The position numbers and the translations under genes are program-made. From contig JAAUUT010000018.1 in assembly GCA_012031035.1 (NCBI GenBank), forward strand, positions 1 through 56,932: 56,932 bases of DNA. Reading direction: 5' to 3'. Positions within the stretch are counted from its first letter, which is position 1, and every line of letters starts with the position of its first letter. Under the pieces are notes generated by a model. The model made no database searches. It was not told the origin of the DNA and worked only from the letters and a program-made list of their open reading frames with translations. Origin of the DNA: Candidatus Altimarinota bacterium (GTDB taxonomy: Bacteria > Cyanobacteriota > Cyanobacteriia > Cyanobacteriales > Microcystaceae). Positions 1 through 9,436 of this stretch are shown here, piece after piece.

Positions 1-100
1 AAAAAAATTTCTGTTGGGGTTTGCTAAATCGCCCACTGAAACCAGTAGGTTTTGTATAATTGTTCTAATGTTGTCCATTGGTGGTAATCGCTCAACACTT

Positions 101-313
101 TTACCTTATCTGATGGACAGCTTTTTTGTCTTTTTTTTCTAAAATTGTCCGAACCATTGCTTTACTAACAGCAATTAAAGAAGAACTTGAAAAAAAGCCA
201 ACTGCGCGACTGTAGACGGTTGCGCGTCCTAAACAAGGAAGATAAAAATCGTTGATAAGGTGATCGCGATCGCTGCGATAATCTTCTTGAATCTTTAATT
301 CGTCTAAATTCAA
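101..313 (-). pseudogene. N-terminal fragment of a PLD-like/helicase family protein
   Basis: The 70-residue frame begins MNLDELKIQEDYRSDRDHLI and continues with FYLPCLGRATVYSRAVGFFS. From memory this resembles the N-terminus of large phospholipase D-like/DEAD-box helicase proteins of restriction and phage-defence loci. Similarity stops near residue 50, and the frame then runs into an A-rich stretch and a stop. A one-base shift in the A8 run near 136 would join it to a further frame ending at about 12, whose family I do not recognise. Only a remnant is present, so no function is expected. The family assignment is tentative. Confidence 0.4.
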
Positions 314-466
314 CGTACTTTTTGAGGATTCGGGTTTTCTTCCCTTATTATTCCCAAAATTTTCGTTTCATTTTTGGAAATAGCCTGACAAGGCGTTGAA
401 GAAAAAGCTAAGCTGGCTTTAGCCAAATGCACAAAGCTAGATAGACTTTTTTTAGGTGCAACTTTC

Positions 467-1417
467 ATGGTTGAAGAACTGGCGATCGCGACTTACGGAC
501 TTACGAAACAATTCGATCGGCATCATGCCGTTAATAATATAGAATTACGGGTCGAAAGCGGGGAAGTTTACGGGTTGATCGGGCCGAATGGCGCGGGAAA
601 AACGACCTTAATCCGAATGCTAGCAGCAGCAGAGGAACCGACTACGGGAGAAATTTATATTCATGGCGATCGCTTGTTGCGCGACGATAGCAATCCTCGT
701 CTCAAGCAGCGTCTGGGATATCTTCCCGACGATTTCCCCTTATATGACGATCTTACCGTCTGGGACTATTTAGATTATTTTGCACGACTCTATCGACTCA
801 AACAGCCACATCGTCGCCGTCGCTTGCAGGAAGTTTTGGAATTAGTACAACTAACCAGCAAGCGGAACAGTTTAATTGCGACTCTCTCGCGTGGAATGAA
901 GCAACGTCTGAGTTTGGCGCGTACTATCATCCACGAACCGATTTTGCTGCTACTAGACGAACCCGTTTCGGGTTTAGATCCAATCGCAAGGATGCAGTTT
1001 CGAGAGATTATTAAGGTTTTACAGTCCGCAGGAATGACGATCTTAATTTCATCCCACGTCCTCAGCGATTTAGCGGAGTTGTGTACGTCGGTGGGAATTA
1101 TGGAGTTGGGTTTTCTGGTTGAAAGTTCGTCTTTAGATGAGTTGTATAAACGGTTATCTCGCCAGCAAATTATTATTTCTACTTTGGGAGATCTTGAAAG
1201 ACTTCAAAGAGAGTTAAAAAATTATCCTTGCGTAGAAGGTTGGGAAGTTTTAACTCAAAAAAATAGTTTGCGCGTGAATTTTTCGGGGGGAGATGAAGAA
1301 AGTGCTGAGTTATTGAAGGCATTAGTTCATTCTGGAATTTCTCTTAAAGAATTTCATTGTACGACTGAAGATTTAGAGTCTATTTTTCTTAAGATGGGAC
1401 ACAAGCAGGTGTCTTGA
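467..1417 (+). CDS. ABC transporter ATP-binding protein (ABC-2 exporter type)
   Basis: This 316-residue protein is the nucleotide-binding subunit of an ABC exporter and hydrolyses ATP at the inner face of the membrane. Visible motifs are Walker A GPNGAGKTT near residue 40, the signature LSRGMKQRLSLA near 140, Walker B ILLLLDEP near 162 and the switch His in ISSHVLSDL near 198. The C-terminal ~90 residues form an accessory domain, common in ABC-2 ATPases. The ATG at 467 gives a normal family N-terminus. It is the first gene of an operon with three permease paralogues. The substrate cannot be read from the sequence. Confidence 0.9.
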   Translation: MVEELAIATYGLTKQFDRHHAVNNIELRVESGEVYGLIGPNGAGKTTLIRMLAAAEEPTTGEIYIHGDRLLRDDSNPRLKQRLGYLPDDFPLYDDLTVWDYLDYFARLYRLKQPHRRRRLQEVLELVQLTSKRNSLIATLSRGMKQRLSLARTIIHEPILLLLDEPVSGLDPIARMQFREIIKVLQSAGMTILISSHVLSDLAELCTSVGIMELGFLVESSSLDELYKRLSRQQIIISTLGDLERLQRELKNYPCVEGWEVLTQKNSLRVNFSGGDEESAELLKALVHSGISLKEFHCTTEDLESIFLKMGHKQVS

Positions 1418-1456
1418 GTTTTTTATCTCACGCAGAGGCGCGGAGGCATAGAGAAA

Positions 1457-2965
1457 ATGCTGAATATTTTAGAGTTGAATCCTCAGTTATTTCGAGAGGT
1501 AAAAAGCAGATTTGGAACACATAATATTGTTATTGTTGTTGTGTGTTCTTTGTCGCTGCAATATTTTTTGTTTAGCACCTCTAGCGGTTTTTTGGTTTTT
1601 AAATCGTTAGATTATATTCTGCCTTTATTTTTATTTTTGGGTGGTTTTTATCTCATCAGTACAGATCTTGCTAGGGAAGAACAGCGAGGAACATTGAATT
1701 TTATTCGCTTAAGTCCTCAATCTAGTCAAAGTATTTTAATTGGTAAAATGTTGGGGGTTCCTTCACTCATTTATTTGGGAGTTGCTTTAGGAATTCCTTT
1801 ACATTTTATTAGTAATTTGCATGAAGGAGTTTCTTTAGGACAAATTGTAGGAAAATATGTTTTTTGGATTGTAGGTTGTTGGCTTTTTTACAGTTTTGCC
1901 TGTCTTTATACTCTAAGGATAAGTAGCCATCGGAGATTTTATAGCCCTCAAGCGATCGCGGGTTTAGGATTAATGCTCGCCGGGACTTTTGTTTCTCCAT
2001 ATTTAAGTTTCATTTATTTATTTACAAGTTCTGAATTTTTAATTAAGATCGATTGGTTTTTTCTGACTTTAGGACACGATAAATTATTTGATTGCTTTTG
2101 GTTGTTGATAACTATTGTAGGGGGCACTAATTTTCTTTGGCAAGCTATAAATCGTCGCTTTCGCAATCCAGATATTACAATTATTAGCAAAAGCCAGAGT
2201 TATCAATTAATGGCTTTATTACAACTGTGGTTGCTAGGTTTTGTCTTATTTAAAGGAGATTTAGACTCATTATTTCCTTACTATGTAATGGGAATGGTCT
2301 GGGTGTATTATGCTATGCCTATTGTCTTTTTAATGTCGATCTCGGCTTTGTCTTCCTCGCGCCAAATCTTGTTAGATTGGTCGAGATATAAACATCAAAG
2401 TTATACTCGCGATCCGCGTAGCGCTCCCGTAGGGAATCGCGGTTTATGGAACGATTTAATTTGGGGAGAAAAAAGTCCTGCCATAGTCGCGATCGCGATT
2501 AATTTATTAATTACTGCTGCGATTTGGATACCTTGGTTATTATCTTTATCAGATCGCGTATTATCCAATCTGAGTTTATCAAAATCAGAAGCCATTTTAG
2601 GATTGTTACTGACGATAGGAATTGTATTAATTTATGCTGCGATCGCTCAACAATTAACGATAAAATTAAAGCCACGCTCTAGAATTAATCCAACAGTAGC
2701 TTGGGTAATGGTAATAGTTATATTGCCTCTCGCGCTCGGAGGAGTTTTAGCTCTTGAGAAAATTCATTTTCCTTTGTTATGGATTTTTTCACCTTTTCCA
2801 GTTTTATATTTTATTCAAGGTACGATCGCAACTTCTATCTTAGGTTTAGGTTTGCAATTTACCCTTTTAGGATTTTTGATGAGGCAATTAACCAAGCAAA
2901 TTCAAAAAATTGGAGCGTCAAAAACTCAAGTTTTACTAACCGCAGAAACATCTCAATCTGAATAA
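1457..2965 (+). CDS. ABC-2 type permease, paralogue 1
   Basis: This 502-residue polytopic membrane protein is one of three tandem paralogues downstream of the ATPase gene. It shares the N-terminal motif LNPQLFRE and the block LAREEQRGTLNFIRLSPQS, followed by a GKMLGVPSLIYL-type segment, with the other two. It lacks the ~60-residue Cys-containing external loop found in paralogues 2 and 3. Near residues 318-330 it carries extra residues (DPRSAPVGNRG) not present in the other copies. These are encoded by a palindromic repeat at 2408-2441. A GGAGG lies 12-16 bases before the ATG. It is probably part of the membrane channel of an exporter of unknown substrate. Confidence 0.82.
   Translation: MLNILELNPQLFREVKSRFGTHNIVIVVVCSLSLQYFLFSTSSGFLVFKSLDYILPLFLFLGGFYLISTDLAREEQRGTLNFIRLSPQSSQSILIGKMLGVPSLIYLGVALGIPLHFISNLHEGVSLGQIVGKYVFWIVGCWLFYSFACLYTLRISSHRRFYSPQAIAGLGLMLAGTFVSPYLSFIYLFTSSEFLIKIDWFFLTLGHDKLFDCFWLLITIVGGTNFLWQAINRRFRNPDITIISKSQSYQLMALLQLWLLGFVLFKGDLDSLFPYYVMGMVWVYYAMPIVFLMSISALSSSRQILLDWSRYKHQSYTRDPRSAPVGNRGLWNDLIWGEKSPAIVAIAINLLITAAIWIPWLLSLSDRVLSNLSLSKSEAILGLLLTIGIVLIYAAIAQQLTIKLKPRSRINPTVAWVMVIVILPLALGGVLALEKIHFPLLWIFSPFPVLYFIQGTIATSILGLGLQFTLLGFLMRQLTKQIQKIGASKTQVLLTAETSQSE
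2408..2441. repeat. Palindromic dispersed repeat inside a permease gene
   Basis: The element runs from CGCGATCCGCGTAGCG through CTCCCG to TAGGGAATCGCG. Its outer arms CGCGAT and ATCGCG are inverted, and an inner CTCCCGTAGGGA arm pair is visible. It keeps the reading frame open and accounts for the residues that paralogues 2 and 3 lack. It looks like the short palindromic repeats dispersed in cyanobacterial genomes, here inserted in a coding region. Confidence 0.6.
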
Positions 2966-2999
2966 CTTTCCATCACTTTTAAACAAGGAAAAATCAACC

Positions 3000-4760
3000 A
3001 TGATAGCTACATTTGTTGACCGAATAGGGCAATTAAACCCACAACTATTTCGAGAACTAAAAGGAAGGCTCAAACCAAGAACTTTAGGGATAGCTGCTGT
3101 TATTTCTTTCTTAGCGCAAGGCTTGATATATTTATACTATCAAAACCGTCTTCCGCTTCCTGCTAGCCAGTACACACGATCCAATCTCGAACTTTCTAAC
3201 CGCTATTGTATAGGCGCTCCCCCGCCAAATTGGGCAGGTTATAGCAATTCTTATCCCAACCAAATTATCGTTCAGAACTTCTGCGTAAAAAATCCAACGG
3301 GTAACTGGACAATTAACTGGCAACTTTGGTGGTTAGATTTATTTATATGGTTGGGCATTTTTGGGATTATGGCACTGCTAATCACAGGAACTCACATGCT
3401 CATTACTGACTTATCCAAAGAAGAACGTCGGGGAACCCTCAATTTTATCCGTCTGAGTCCTCAGTCTGCTACCAGCATTCTAACTGGTAAAATACTCGGC
3501 GTACCGATGCTTTTATATTTGGTTGTAGGATTAGCCGTTCCTTTGCATCTAGCGGCGGGATTGTTCGCAGGAATTCCACTAACCTTAATCTTAGCTTTCT
3601 ATGGAATAGTTGTACTAAGCTGTACTTTATTCTACAGTGCGGCGCTGCTATTTGGCTTGGTTAGCGTTGGGCTAGGTGGATTTCAAGCTTGGTTGGGTAG
3701 CGGTATTGTTTTGGTTTTCTTGTGGGCGATGCTAGGAATAACGATGTCATCGCCAGTCGCCGAATACATCACGCCTGTGAATTGGTCGATTCTTTTTTAC
3801 CCTGGTAGCGTATTACCTTATCTCGTTCATGCTACTGGTTTACCGCCAGAAACGGTTGAATATTTGAATTTACGACCGTTTTATCTTTGGTATCAAAGAG
3901 ATGGTTTAGCAGATTTACAATGGTACGGGCAATTCATATGGCGTAATACTTGGGGCGGTATGGTTTTTTACATACTGCATACTGGATTGTGGATTTATTG
4001 GGTCAGACAGGGATTAGTGCGCCGCTTTCACAATCCGTTAGATACAATGTGGAGCAAAGGACAAAGTTATTTAATTTCAGCAAGTTTCATTGTTGTTTTC
4101 GCTGGATTTATTCCACGAATCAGCGATGCTAATATCCTCTTTTACAACTTCGGTAGGTTACAAATAGTTGTATTAATCTTTGTTTCAATGCTAATCGCCA
4201 TTCTCAGTCCCCATCGCCAAACCTTACAAGATTGGGCGCGCTATCGCCATCAAACGAGTCTCCATCGCAAGAATGTACTCAAAGATTTAATTTGGGGAGA
4301 AAAAAGCCCTGCTACTGTCGCGATCGCAATAAACTTAGCAATTATCTTGACTTTCAGCACATTTCATGCTTATGTATCTCCTCTTGGCACGTATAAAATG
4401 CCCGCGATCTGGGGATTATTATTACAAGGAGGGATTATCTTAGTGTATGCCGCGATCGCCCAATTGATGTTGTTGATGAAAACGCCAAAACGCGCGATCG
4501 CAGCCGCTTCAGTCATCGCAGCAACAGCTATCGTCCCACTTTTCTATTTGGCTGTTACAAACATCTCTCCCGATAAATTAACCGGGGTGTTTTTGTTCAC
4601 TGCCTTACCAGGAATCGCAACTAAATATGCCACCATAACAATGGTAGGTTGGTCAATGCTTGCTCAATTTCTCGCGATCGCGCTACTGAACCTCCAAATG
4701 ACGCGACAATTACAACAAGCAGGCAAATCCATTATCAGTTACAAAAAAAATGATGAATGA
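3000..4760 (+). CDS. ABC-2 type permease, paralogue 2
   Basis: This 586-residue polytopic membrane protein is the second of three tandem paralogues. It has the N-terminal LNPQLFRELKGRLKPR motif, then a first membrane segment. An external loop of about 60 residues follows (RYCIGAPPPNW ... NFCVKNPTGNW), with two Cys that could form a disulfide. The family block LSKEERRGTLNFIRLSPQS comes next, followed by about ten hydrophobic segments. The block DLIWGEKSPATVAIAINL near the C-terminus is shared with paralogues 1 and 3. AAGGA lies about 11 bases before the ATG. It likely pairs with the ATPase encoded at 467-1417. Confidence 0.82.
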   Translation: MIATFVDRIGQLNPQLFRELKGRLKPRTLGIAAVISFLAQGLIYLYYQNRLPLPASQYTRSNLELSNRYCIGAPPPNWAGYSNSYPNQIIVQNFCVKNPTGNWTINWQLWWLDLFIWLGIFGIMALLITGTHMLITDLSKEERRGTLNFIRLSPQSATSILTGKILGVPMLLYLVVGLAVPLHLAAGLFAGIPLTLILAFYGIVVLSCTLFYSAALLFGLVSVGLGGFQAWLGSGIVLVFLWAMLGITMSSPVAEYITPVNWSILFYPGSVLPYLVHATGLPPETVEYLNLRPFYLWYQRDGLADLQWYGQFIWRNTWGGMVFYILHTGLWIYWVRQGLVRRFHNPLDTMWSKGQSYLISASFIVVFAGFIPRISDANILFYNFGRLQIVVLIFVSMLIAILSPHRQTLQDWARYRHQTSLHRKNVLKDLIWGEKSPATVAIAINLAIILTFSTFHAYVSPLGTYKMPAIWGLLLQGGIILVYAAIAQLMLLMKTPKRAIAAASVIAATAIVPLFYLAVTNISPDKLTGVFLFTALPGIATKYATITMVGWSMLAQFLAIALLNLQMTRQLQQAGKSIISYKKNDE

Positions 4761-4904
4761 TGAATTATGAAAATTGTGAAATTATAATTCTCTGTCTCCC
4801 CTTCAAACTGTTATGGCAACAAAATGTTTAATAGCATGGCGTATGCTCTTTGACCCTCTCTCACACCAATCGCTAATCACCAACACGATGAGGAATAGCC
4901 AATA

Positions 4905-6670
4905 ATGATACCAAAGCTAATCGAACGGATAAGCGAAAGTAACCCCCAATTGTTTCGAGAACTTAAAGGACGATTGAAACCTCGCAATCTTACCATTGCG
5001 TCTGGAATTTCCCTAGTAGGACAGCTATTAGTTTATCTTTATTATCAAGCCACGCTTCCTGCCGATCGCCTTAATATGTCCCCAAGGATCGAAACTTTCA
5101 ACCGTTATTGCTTGGGACATCCTCCCGCTGGTTGGAGTGGCTATGCACCTTATCCTTACAGCAATGACAATTACTGCGTTAAAGATCTGCTGGGTAACTG
5201 GATGCTCAATTGGCAACTCTGGTGGTTAGATATCTTTACCTGTTTGAGTTTGGTTGCTATTTTTGCTTTGCTAGTAGCAGGCAGTTATCTGTTGATTGCC
5301 GATTTATCGAGGGAAGAACGTCGCGGAACCCTTAACTTCATCCGCCTGAGTCCTCAATCAGCTAAAAGCATTCTCTGGGGAAAAATGTTAGGCGTACCAG
5401 CCATGCTGTACCTCGCCATAGGATTAATAGTACCATTGCATTTAGTGGCTGGATTATCGGCTCGCATTCCCTTTGAATTGATTTTATGTTTTTATGGCGT
5501 TTTAGCCGTAAGCTGTGCTTTCTTCTTTAGCGCTTCTCTTTTGTTTGCAATAGTAACGACAGGATTAGCAGGATTTCAGCCGTGGTTGGGTAGCGGAGTG
5601 GTTTTGTTTTTCTTGTGTGGAATGACGGGATTTGTCATGTCAGGCATTCCAGCTACTCACACTCCCTTTGATTGGCTAGCTTTATTGTATCCCGGCACTA
5701 TCTTACCTTATTTGGTTCATTCAACCTTTCTACCACCAAGAACCGTTGGGTATTTTGCCTTACAAGGTTCCTCTTATATGGAAAGTGGAGGGTTAGTTAA
5801 CTTGCATTGGTACGGGCAATCACTTTGGCGTAATGTTTGGACTGGCGCTAGTTTCATCCTAGTTAATTATGCAGTTTGGATTTATTGGTTCGGACAGGGA
5901 CTCAAGCGTCGCTTCCACAATCCGCTAGCTACCCTGTGGAGTAAAGGACAAAGCTACATTATTTCTGGCAGTTTTACAGCAATTGTTCTCGGATTTACGC
6001 TACAAACGACTCACACATCACTTCTTTTTGATAGTTATTCCATGCTGCAAGTGTTTTCGCTGTTTTTCTTCCTCATCTTAATTGCAGGTTTGAGTCCAGA
6101 ACGCCAAACCCTGCAAGATTGGGCCCGCTATCGCCATCAGATGAGACGAGAACGCCGTAACTTAGCCAAAGAGTTGATTTGGGGAGAAAACAGCCCTTCA
6201 ACGGTTGCGATCGCGCTAAATTTATTCATCTTTGCTGCTTTCATTGCGCCTTCGATCTGGCTATTTCCTCTCGAAGAAAGTAAAACTCGCGTTCTAGTAG
6301 GATTATTGCTTAATGTTAGTACCATCTTGATGTATGCGCGATCGCGCAATTCATTCTCATGATGAAAAGTCAGAAACGAACGGTTTGGGCATCGGCGATA
6401 ATCACCGCCATGATTTTCTTCCCGCTAGGAATTATGACCTTATTTGGAAGCAGCGAACCAGCGAGAACTGCAATATTCGGCTTATTTTCCGTCGCATCCG
6501 TCTGGGCAGTTAAGTATACTTCCATTACGGCAGTTCTCTTATCAATACTCGGACAATGGCTTGCGATCGCCCTAGTTAGTTTCCAAATGACTCGACAACT
6601 ACGAAAAGCAGGAGAATCGGAAACTCAAGCATTACTTTCACAGAGTCGCAATAAAGCGATTGTTGGTTAG
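4905..6670 (+). CDS. ABC-2 type permease, paralogue 3 (single-base frameshift)
   Basis: This is the third tandem permease paralogue, about 588 residues when its two overlapping frames (4905-6362 and 6359-6670) are joined. The first frame matches paralogue 2 throughout, including the loop RYCLGHPPAGW ... NYCVKDLLGNW and EERRGTLNFIRLSPQS. It then breaks at ILMYARSRNSFS, where paralogue 2 reads VYAAIAQLML. Inserting one C after TATG near 6335-6340 restores YAAIAQFILMMKSQKR and continues to the second stop. The break lies at a HIP1 site. It could be a recent lesion or a sequencing error. The intact downstream frame argues for the latter. Confidence 0.78.
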
Positions 6671-6704
6671 CAACTAGAGATTAGGGATTGAGGATTACAA
6701 GTCG

Positions 6705-6780
6705 GTAGAGACGAGGCGGGCTTTTTGTCGTTGTACGGCAAAAAGGTTTTGCCCGCCGTTGCGATATATCGCGTCTCTAT
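6705..6780. repeat. Compound palindromic repeat after the permease operon
   Basis: The outer arms GTAGAGACG and CGTCTCTA enclose a second inverted pair GGCGGGC/GCCCGCC and a third CTTTTTG/CAAAAAG. It belongs to the GTAGAGACG-type family found at several other places in this window. It lies between the permease operon and the convergent acetyltransferase gene, so its transcript could act as a terminator. Confidence 0.55.
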
Positions 6781-6803
6781 TCGGAAGTCGGAAATCAATA
6801 TAC

Positions 6804-6850
6804 TCCCTTGTCCCCCTTGTCCCCCTTGTCTTCCTTGTCCCCCTTATCTT
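6804..6850. repeat. Short tandem repeat, CCCCCTTGT units
   Basis: Imperfect 9-base units (CCCCCTTGT and variants) repeat several times just before the 3' end of the acetyltransferase gene. It is a low-complexity spacer repeat of a type common in cyanobacteria. No function is visible. Confidence 0.5.
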
Positions 6851-6853
6851 TAC

Positions 6854-7456
6854 TTATCTCCCCATCTCCTTAAAAGTTCTGAGATAGCGTGGCTTACAAG
6901 GAGTTCCCCAGGCAACTTGCTGGGCAGGAATGTGGCTAAAAACGCTACTACGCGCCCCGATCGCGGCATTAGCCCCAATTTTGACCCCACAACCAATAAA
7001 ACAGTCTGCGGCTATCCAAACCCCATTTCCAATTTCAATGGGTGCTGTTATCAAACCAAAAGCAACATCTTGTAAATCGTGACTGCCCGTACAGAGATAG
7101 CACTTTTGGGAAATAACGCACTGAGATCCTATCATAATGCGATCTAGACTATAGAGAACCACATCATCGCCAATCCAGCTATAATCGCCAATTTCTACCT
7201 TCCAGGGATAGGTAAAACGGGCAGTAGGACGAATCGAAACGCCTTTGCCAATTTTTGCCCCAAACAGACGCAACAACCAACTACGAAAGCCGTGTAAATT
7301 GTGGGGACTCAGTGGAAACGCGATCGCCTGTACCAGCCACCACAACAAGATAAACCATCCTGGTTTACCTCTGTCGAACCAAGATTGATCGTAAAGACGC
7401 AAATCTACCCAAGGTTCGGCATCGAGTTTGGGATCGGATTGAGATTCAGATTTCAT
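6854..7456 (-). CDS. WcaF-like polysaccharide O-acetyltransferase
   Basis: This 200-residue left-handed beta-helix acyltransferase probably transfers an acetyl group from acetyl-CoA to a sugar of an extracellular polysaccharide. The N-terminal part has a short membrane-associated segment (WFILLWWLVQAIAFPL). Hexapeptide repeats follow from about residue 70 (IGKGVSIRP, IGDYSWIGDDVVL, IGNGVWIAADCFIG, IGANAAIGA). The likely acceptor-site His is in LCTGSHDLQD. It resembles colanic acid WcaF and, as I recall, the hormogonium polysaccharide acetyltransferase HpsU. A GT2 glycosyltransferase gene lies 135 bases upstream on the same strand, which supports a polysaccharide role. Confidence 0.82.
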   Translation of the reverse strand: MKSESQSDPKLDAEPWVDLRLYDQSWFDRGKPGWFILLWWLVQAIAFPLSPHNLHGFRSWLLRLFGAKIGKGVSIRPTARFTYPWKVEIGDYSWIGDDVVLYSLDRIMIGSQCVISQKCYLCTGSHDLQDVAFGLITAPIEIGNGVWIAADCFIGCGVKIGANAAIGARSSVFSHIPAQQVAWGTPCKPRYLRTFKEMGR

Positions 7457-7591
7457 CAGATCTAGAGAGATTGGGGATTAGCGAATGGTGACTGGGTAAA
7501 GGGGAATTTTTGAGTGCGATCTTTTCCCCCATTCCCCTTTACCCTTTCCCAATTGAAAGGAGAATTTTTTCATCCAATAAAAGCAAACATT

Positions 7592-8545
7592 TTACTTACT
7601 GAGTTTGACGGGTTCTGGTCGAGTCTGCGACGAAGAATTTTGAGAAGCATTAGGAACGTTGAGACGACCGCCAAATTTTTGTAATTCGTAAAGTTTTACC
7701 CCAATTTGATACTCATACTGACTCAACAAACGGGCATAAGTATATCCCGCTTTTCCATCGAGAAAACCGAGGCGGATAAAGTAAAACAAGATAAAGCGCA
7801 GCAAAGCTTTAAAAGGCAGTCGCACCCAAATTTTTTTGAGAAAACGCTTGCGCTGTACGGCATCGCCGAACAAATTTGCTCCAATTGTGCCACTGTCGTC
7901 TACAGCGTTGAGTGTATTGTAATATACGCGAGCCTCCCAGTTAGAGTAACGGTTGTGTCTCTCTAACCAGTGATAGATATCTCTAAAATCGATGTGTAAC
8001 ATATCGTTTTTTAGATAGCCCGCCTTTCCTTCGCTCAAAATAACGTGTTCGTGAACTTCGTTATCGCCTGTATTGGGAATATCTTCGGTTTTCAAATTTT
8101 CGTAGCGACCTACTTGGTGTTTGAATAATCGTAGGTTCCAATCGGGATATTTACCGCCGTAGCGAATCCACTTACCCAAGAAAAAGACTTTGCGGTTGAG
8201 ATAGTAGCCAGTATAGTTGGGATCGTTAATGACCTGAGCAATTTCGTCCCATAACTCAGGTGTAATGCGTTCGTCACAATCAACAATTAAAACCCACTCG
8301 TTCCGAAAAGACAAATTTTCTAGCGACCAATTTTTTTTCTTGGGCCAGCCACCATTAAAGTAGAATTGAACGATTTTTGCTCCGTACTGCTGAGCAATTT
8401 CACCACTGCGATCGCTACTTTGAGAATCAACAATAAATACTTCATCAGCCCTAGCTACACTCTCCAGACAAGCCGGTAGGTTTTGCTCTTCATTCTTGGC
8501 TGGAATCAAAACTGAAACGGGAATTTTCTCTGGTGTAGTGGACAT
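7592..8545 (-). CDS. Glycosyltransferase family 2 (WaaE/KdtX-like)
   Basis: This 317-residue GT-A fold glycosyltransferase has the N-terminal VSVLIPAKNEEQNL, the nucleotide-sugar region VFIVDSQSSDRS and the metal-binding LIVDCDERIT near residue 93. GKWIRYGGKYPDWNLRLFK is typical of the LPS-core WaaE/KdtX-type branch. The C-terminal region contains a hydrophobic amphipathic stretch (LLRFILFYFIRLGF) that may bind the membrane. It probably adds a sugar to a cell-surface polysaccharide or lipid carrier together with the neighbouring acetyltransferase. Donor and acceptor are unknown. It is divergent from cobU. Confidence 0.85.
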   Translation of the reverse strand: MSTTPEKIPVSVLIPAKNEEQNLPACLESVARADEVFIVDSQSSDRSGEIAQQYGAKIVQFYFNGGWPKKKNWSLENLSFRNEWVLIVDCDERITPELWDEIAQVINDPNYTGYYLNRKVFFLGKWIRYGGKYPDWNLRLFKHQVGRYENLKTEDIPNTGDNEVHEHVILSEGKAGYLKNDMLHIDFRDIYHWLERHNRYSNWEARVYYNTLNAVDDSGTIGANLFGDAVQRKRFLKKIWVRLPFKALLRFILFYFIRLGFLDGKAGYTYARLLSQYEYQIGVKLYELQKFGGRLNVPNASQNSSSQTRPEPVKLSK

Positions 8546-8706
8546 TCAGCAAACTAATGGTAAGTTTTATAATATCGAGTTTACGCTTTGATGCTATCGA
8601 TCGAAAAGTGTTCTACGAAAAATCTCTTAAAAGAATCTTGACAACCATACAATAACAATATCGATTTTAGCTATATTCAATAATTAAATCCAATATTCAA
8701 CTTTCT

Positions 8707-9270
8707 TTGCCGATCGCCAGTCAATTGAAATCAAGACAAATAATTCTCGTTACTGGAGCAGCCCGTTCTGGAAAGAGCGAGTGGGCAGAAACCCTCGCCA
8801 AAGAAATGGGTAAGCCTGTTATGTATGTGGCTACTGCTATGGTAGACGAAAACGATCCCGAATGGCAGGCGCGAATCGATCGCCATCGCCTCAGACGACC
8901 TACTGATTGGCAAACGCTACAAATCCCCATACAATTAGGTGCTATTTTTGAAGTCGCTACTCCCCCTCAGTGTTTTTTGGTAGATTCTTTAGGAACTTGG
9001 GTAGCGAATTTACTCGATCGCGATGATTCGACTTGGCAAAACATAACCGATAAAATGCTCGATCTCCTCCAACAAACCAAAGTAGATATTATTTTAGTCG
9101 CAGAAGAAACCGGATGGGGCGTAGTTCCTGCTTACGAGACGGGGAGACGATTTCGCGATCGCTTGGGGAATTTAGTTCGTCAAATCGGTGCGATCGCCAA
9201 TCCGGTTTATCTAGTTACAGGAGGACACGTTCTCAATCTTAGCCTTTTAGGTAAACCCCTAAATCAGTGA
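8707..9270 (+). CDS. cobU: Adenosylcobinamide kinase/phosphate guanylyltransferase
   Basis: This 187-residue bifunctional enzyme of the cobalamin nucleotide loop phosphorylates adenosylcobinamide and then attaches GMP from GTP. Walker A appears as VTGAARSGKSEWAE at residues 15-28. VDSLGTWVANLL and EETGWGVVP fit the family, as does the C-terminal YLVTGGHVLNL. No ATG is available before the P-loop. The start is TTG at 8707, or possibly TTG at 8725, and neither has a strong ribosome-binding site. Length matches the family. No other cobalamin genes are in the window. Confidence 0.92.
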   Translation: MPIASQLKSRQIILVTGAARSGKSEWAETLAKEMGKPVMYVATAMVDENDPEWQARIDRHRLRRPTDWQTLQIPIQLGAIFEVATPPQCFLVDSLGTWVANLLDRDDSTWQNITDKMLDLLQQTKVDIILVAEETGWGVVPAYETGRRFRDRLGNLVRQIGAIANPVYLVTGGHVLNLSLLGKPLNQ

Positions 9271-9312
9271 CCAGTTAGTGATTTGTCCTTTGTCACTTGT
9301 CGTTTGTACTGG

Positions 9313-9340
9313 TGACTAATGACTAATGACTAATGACTAA
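9313..9340. repeat. Heptanucleotide tandem repeat (TGACTAA)x4
   Basis: Four perfect copies of TGACTAA follow one another in the spacer after cobU. It is an STRR-type repeat of the kind known in cyanobacteria. No function is visible. Confidence 0.8.
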
Positions 9341-9436
9341 TGGCAATTAAAGTTCTTAAAAGATTCTTAATTCCTGGGATCGCGAGATTAAAACGGTAGC
9401 ATGGAGGAGTAAGTACACAGCAACCCCAATCTGACT

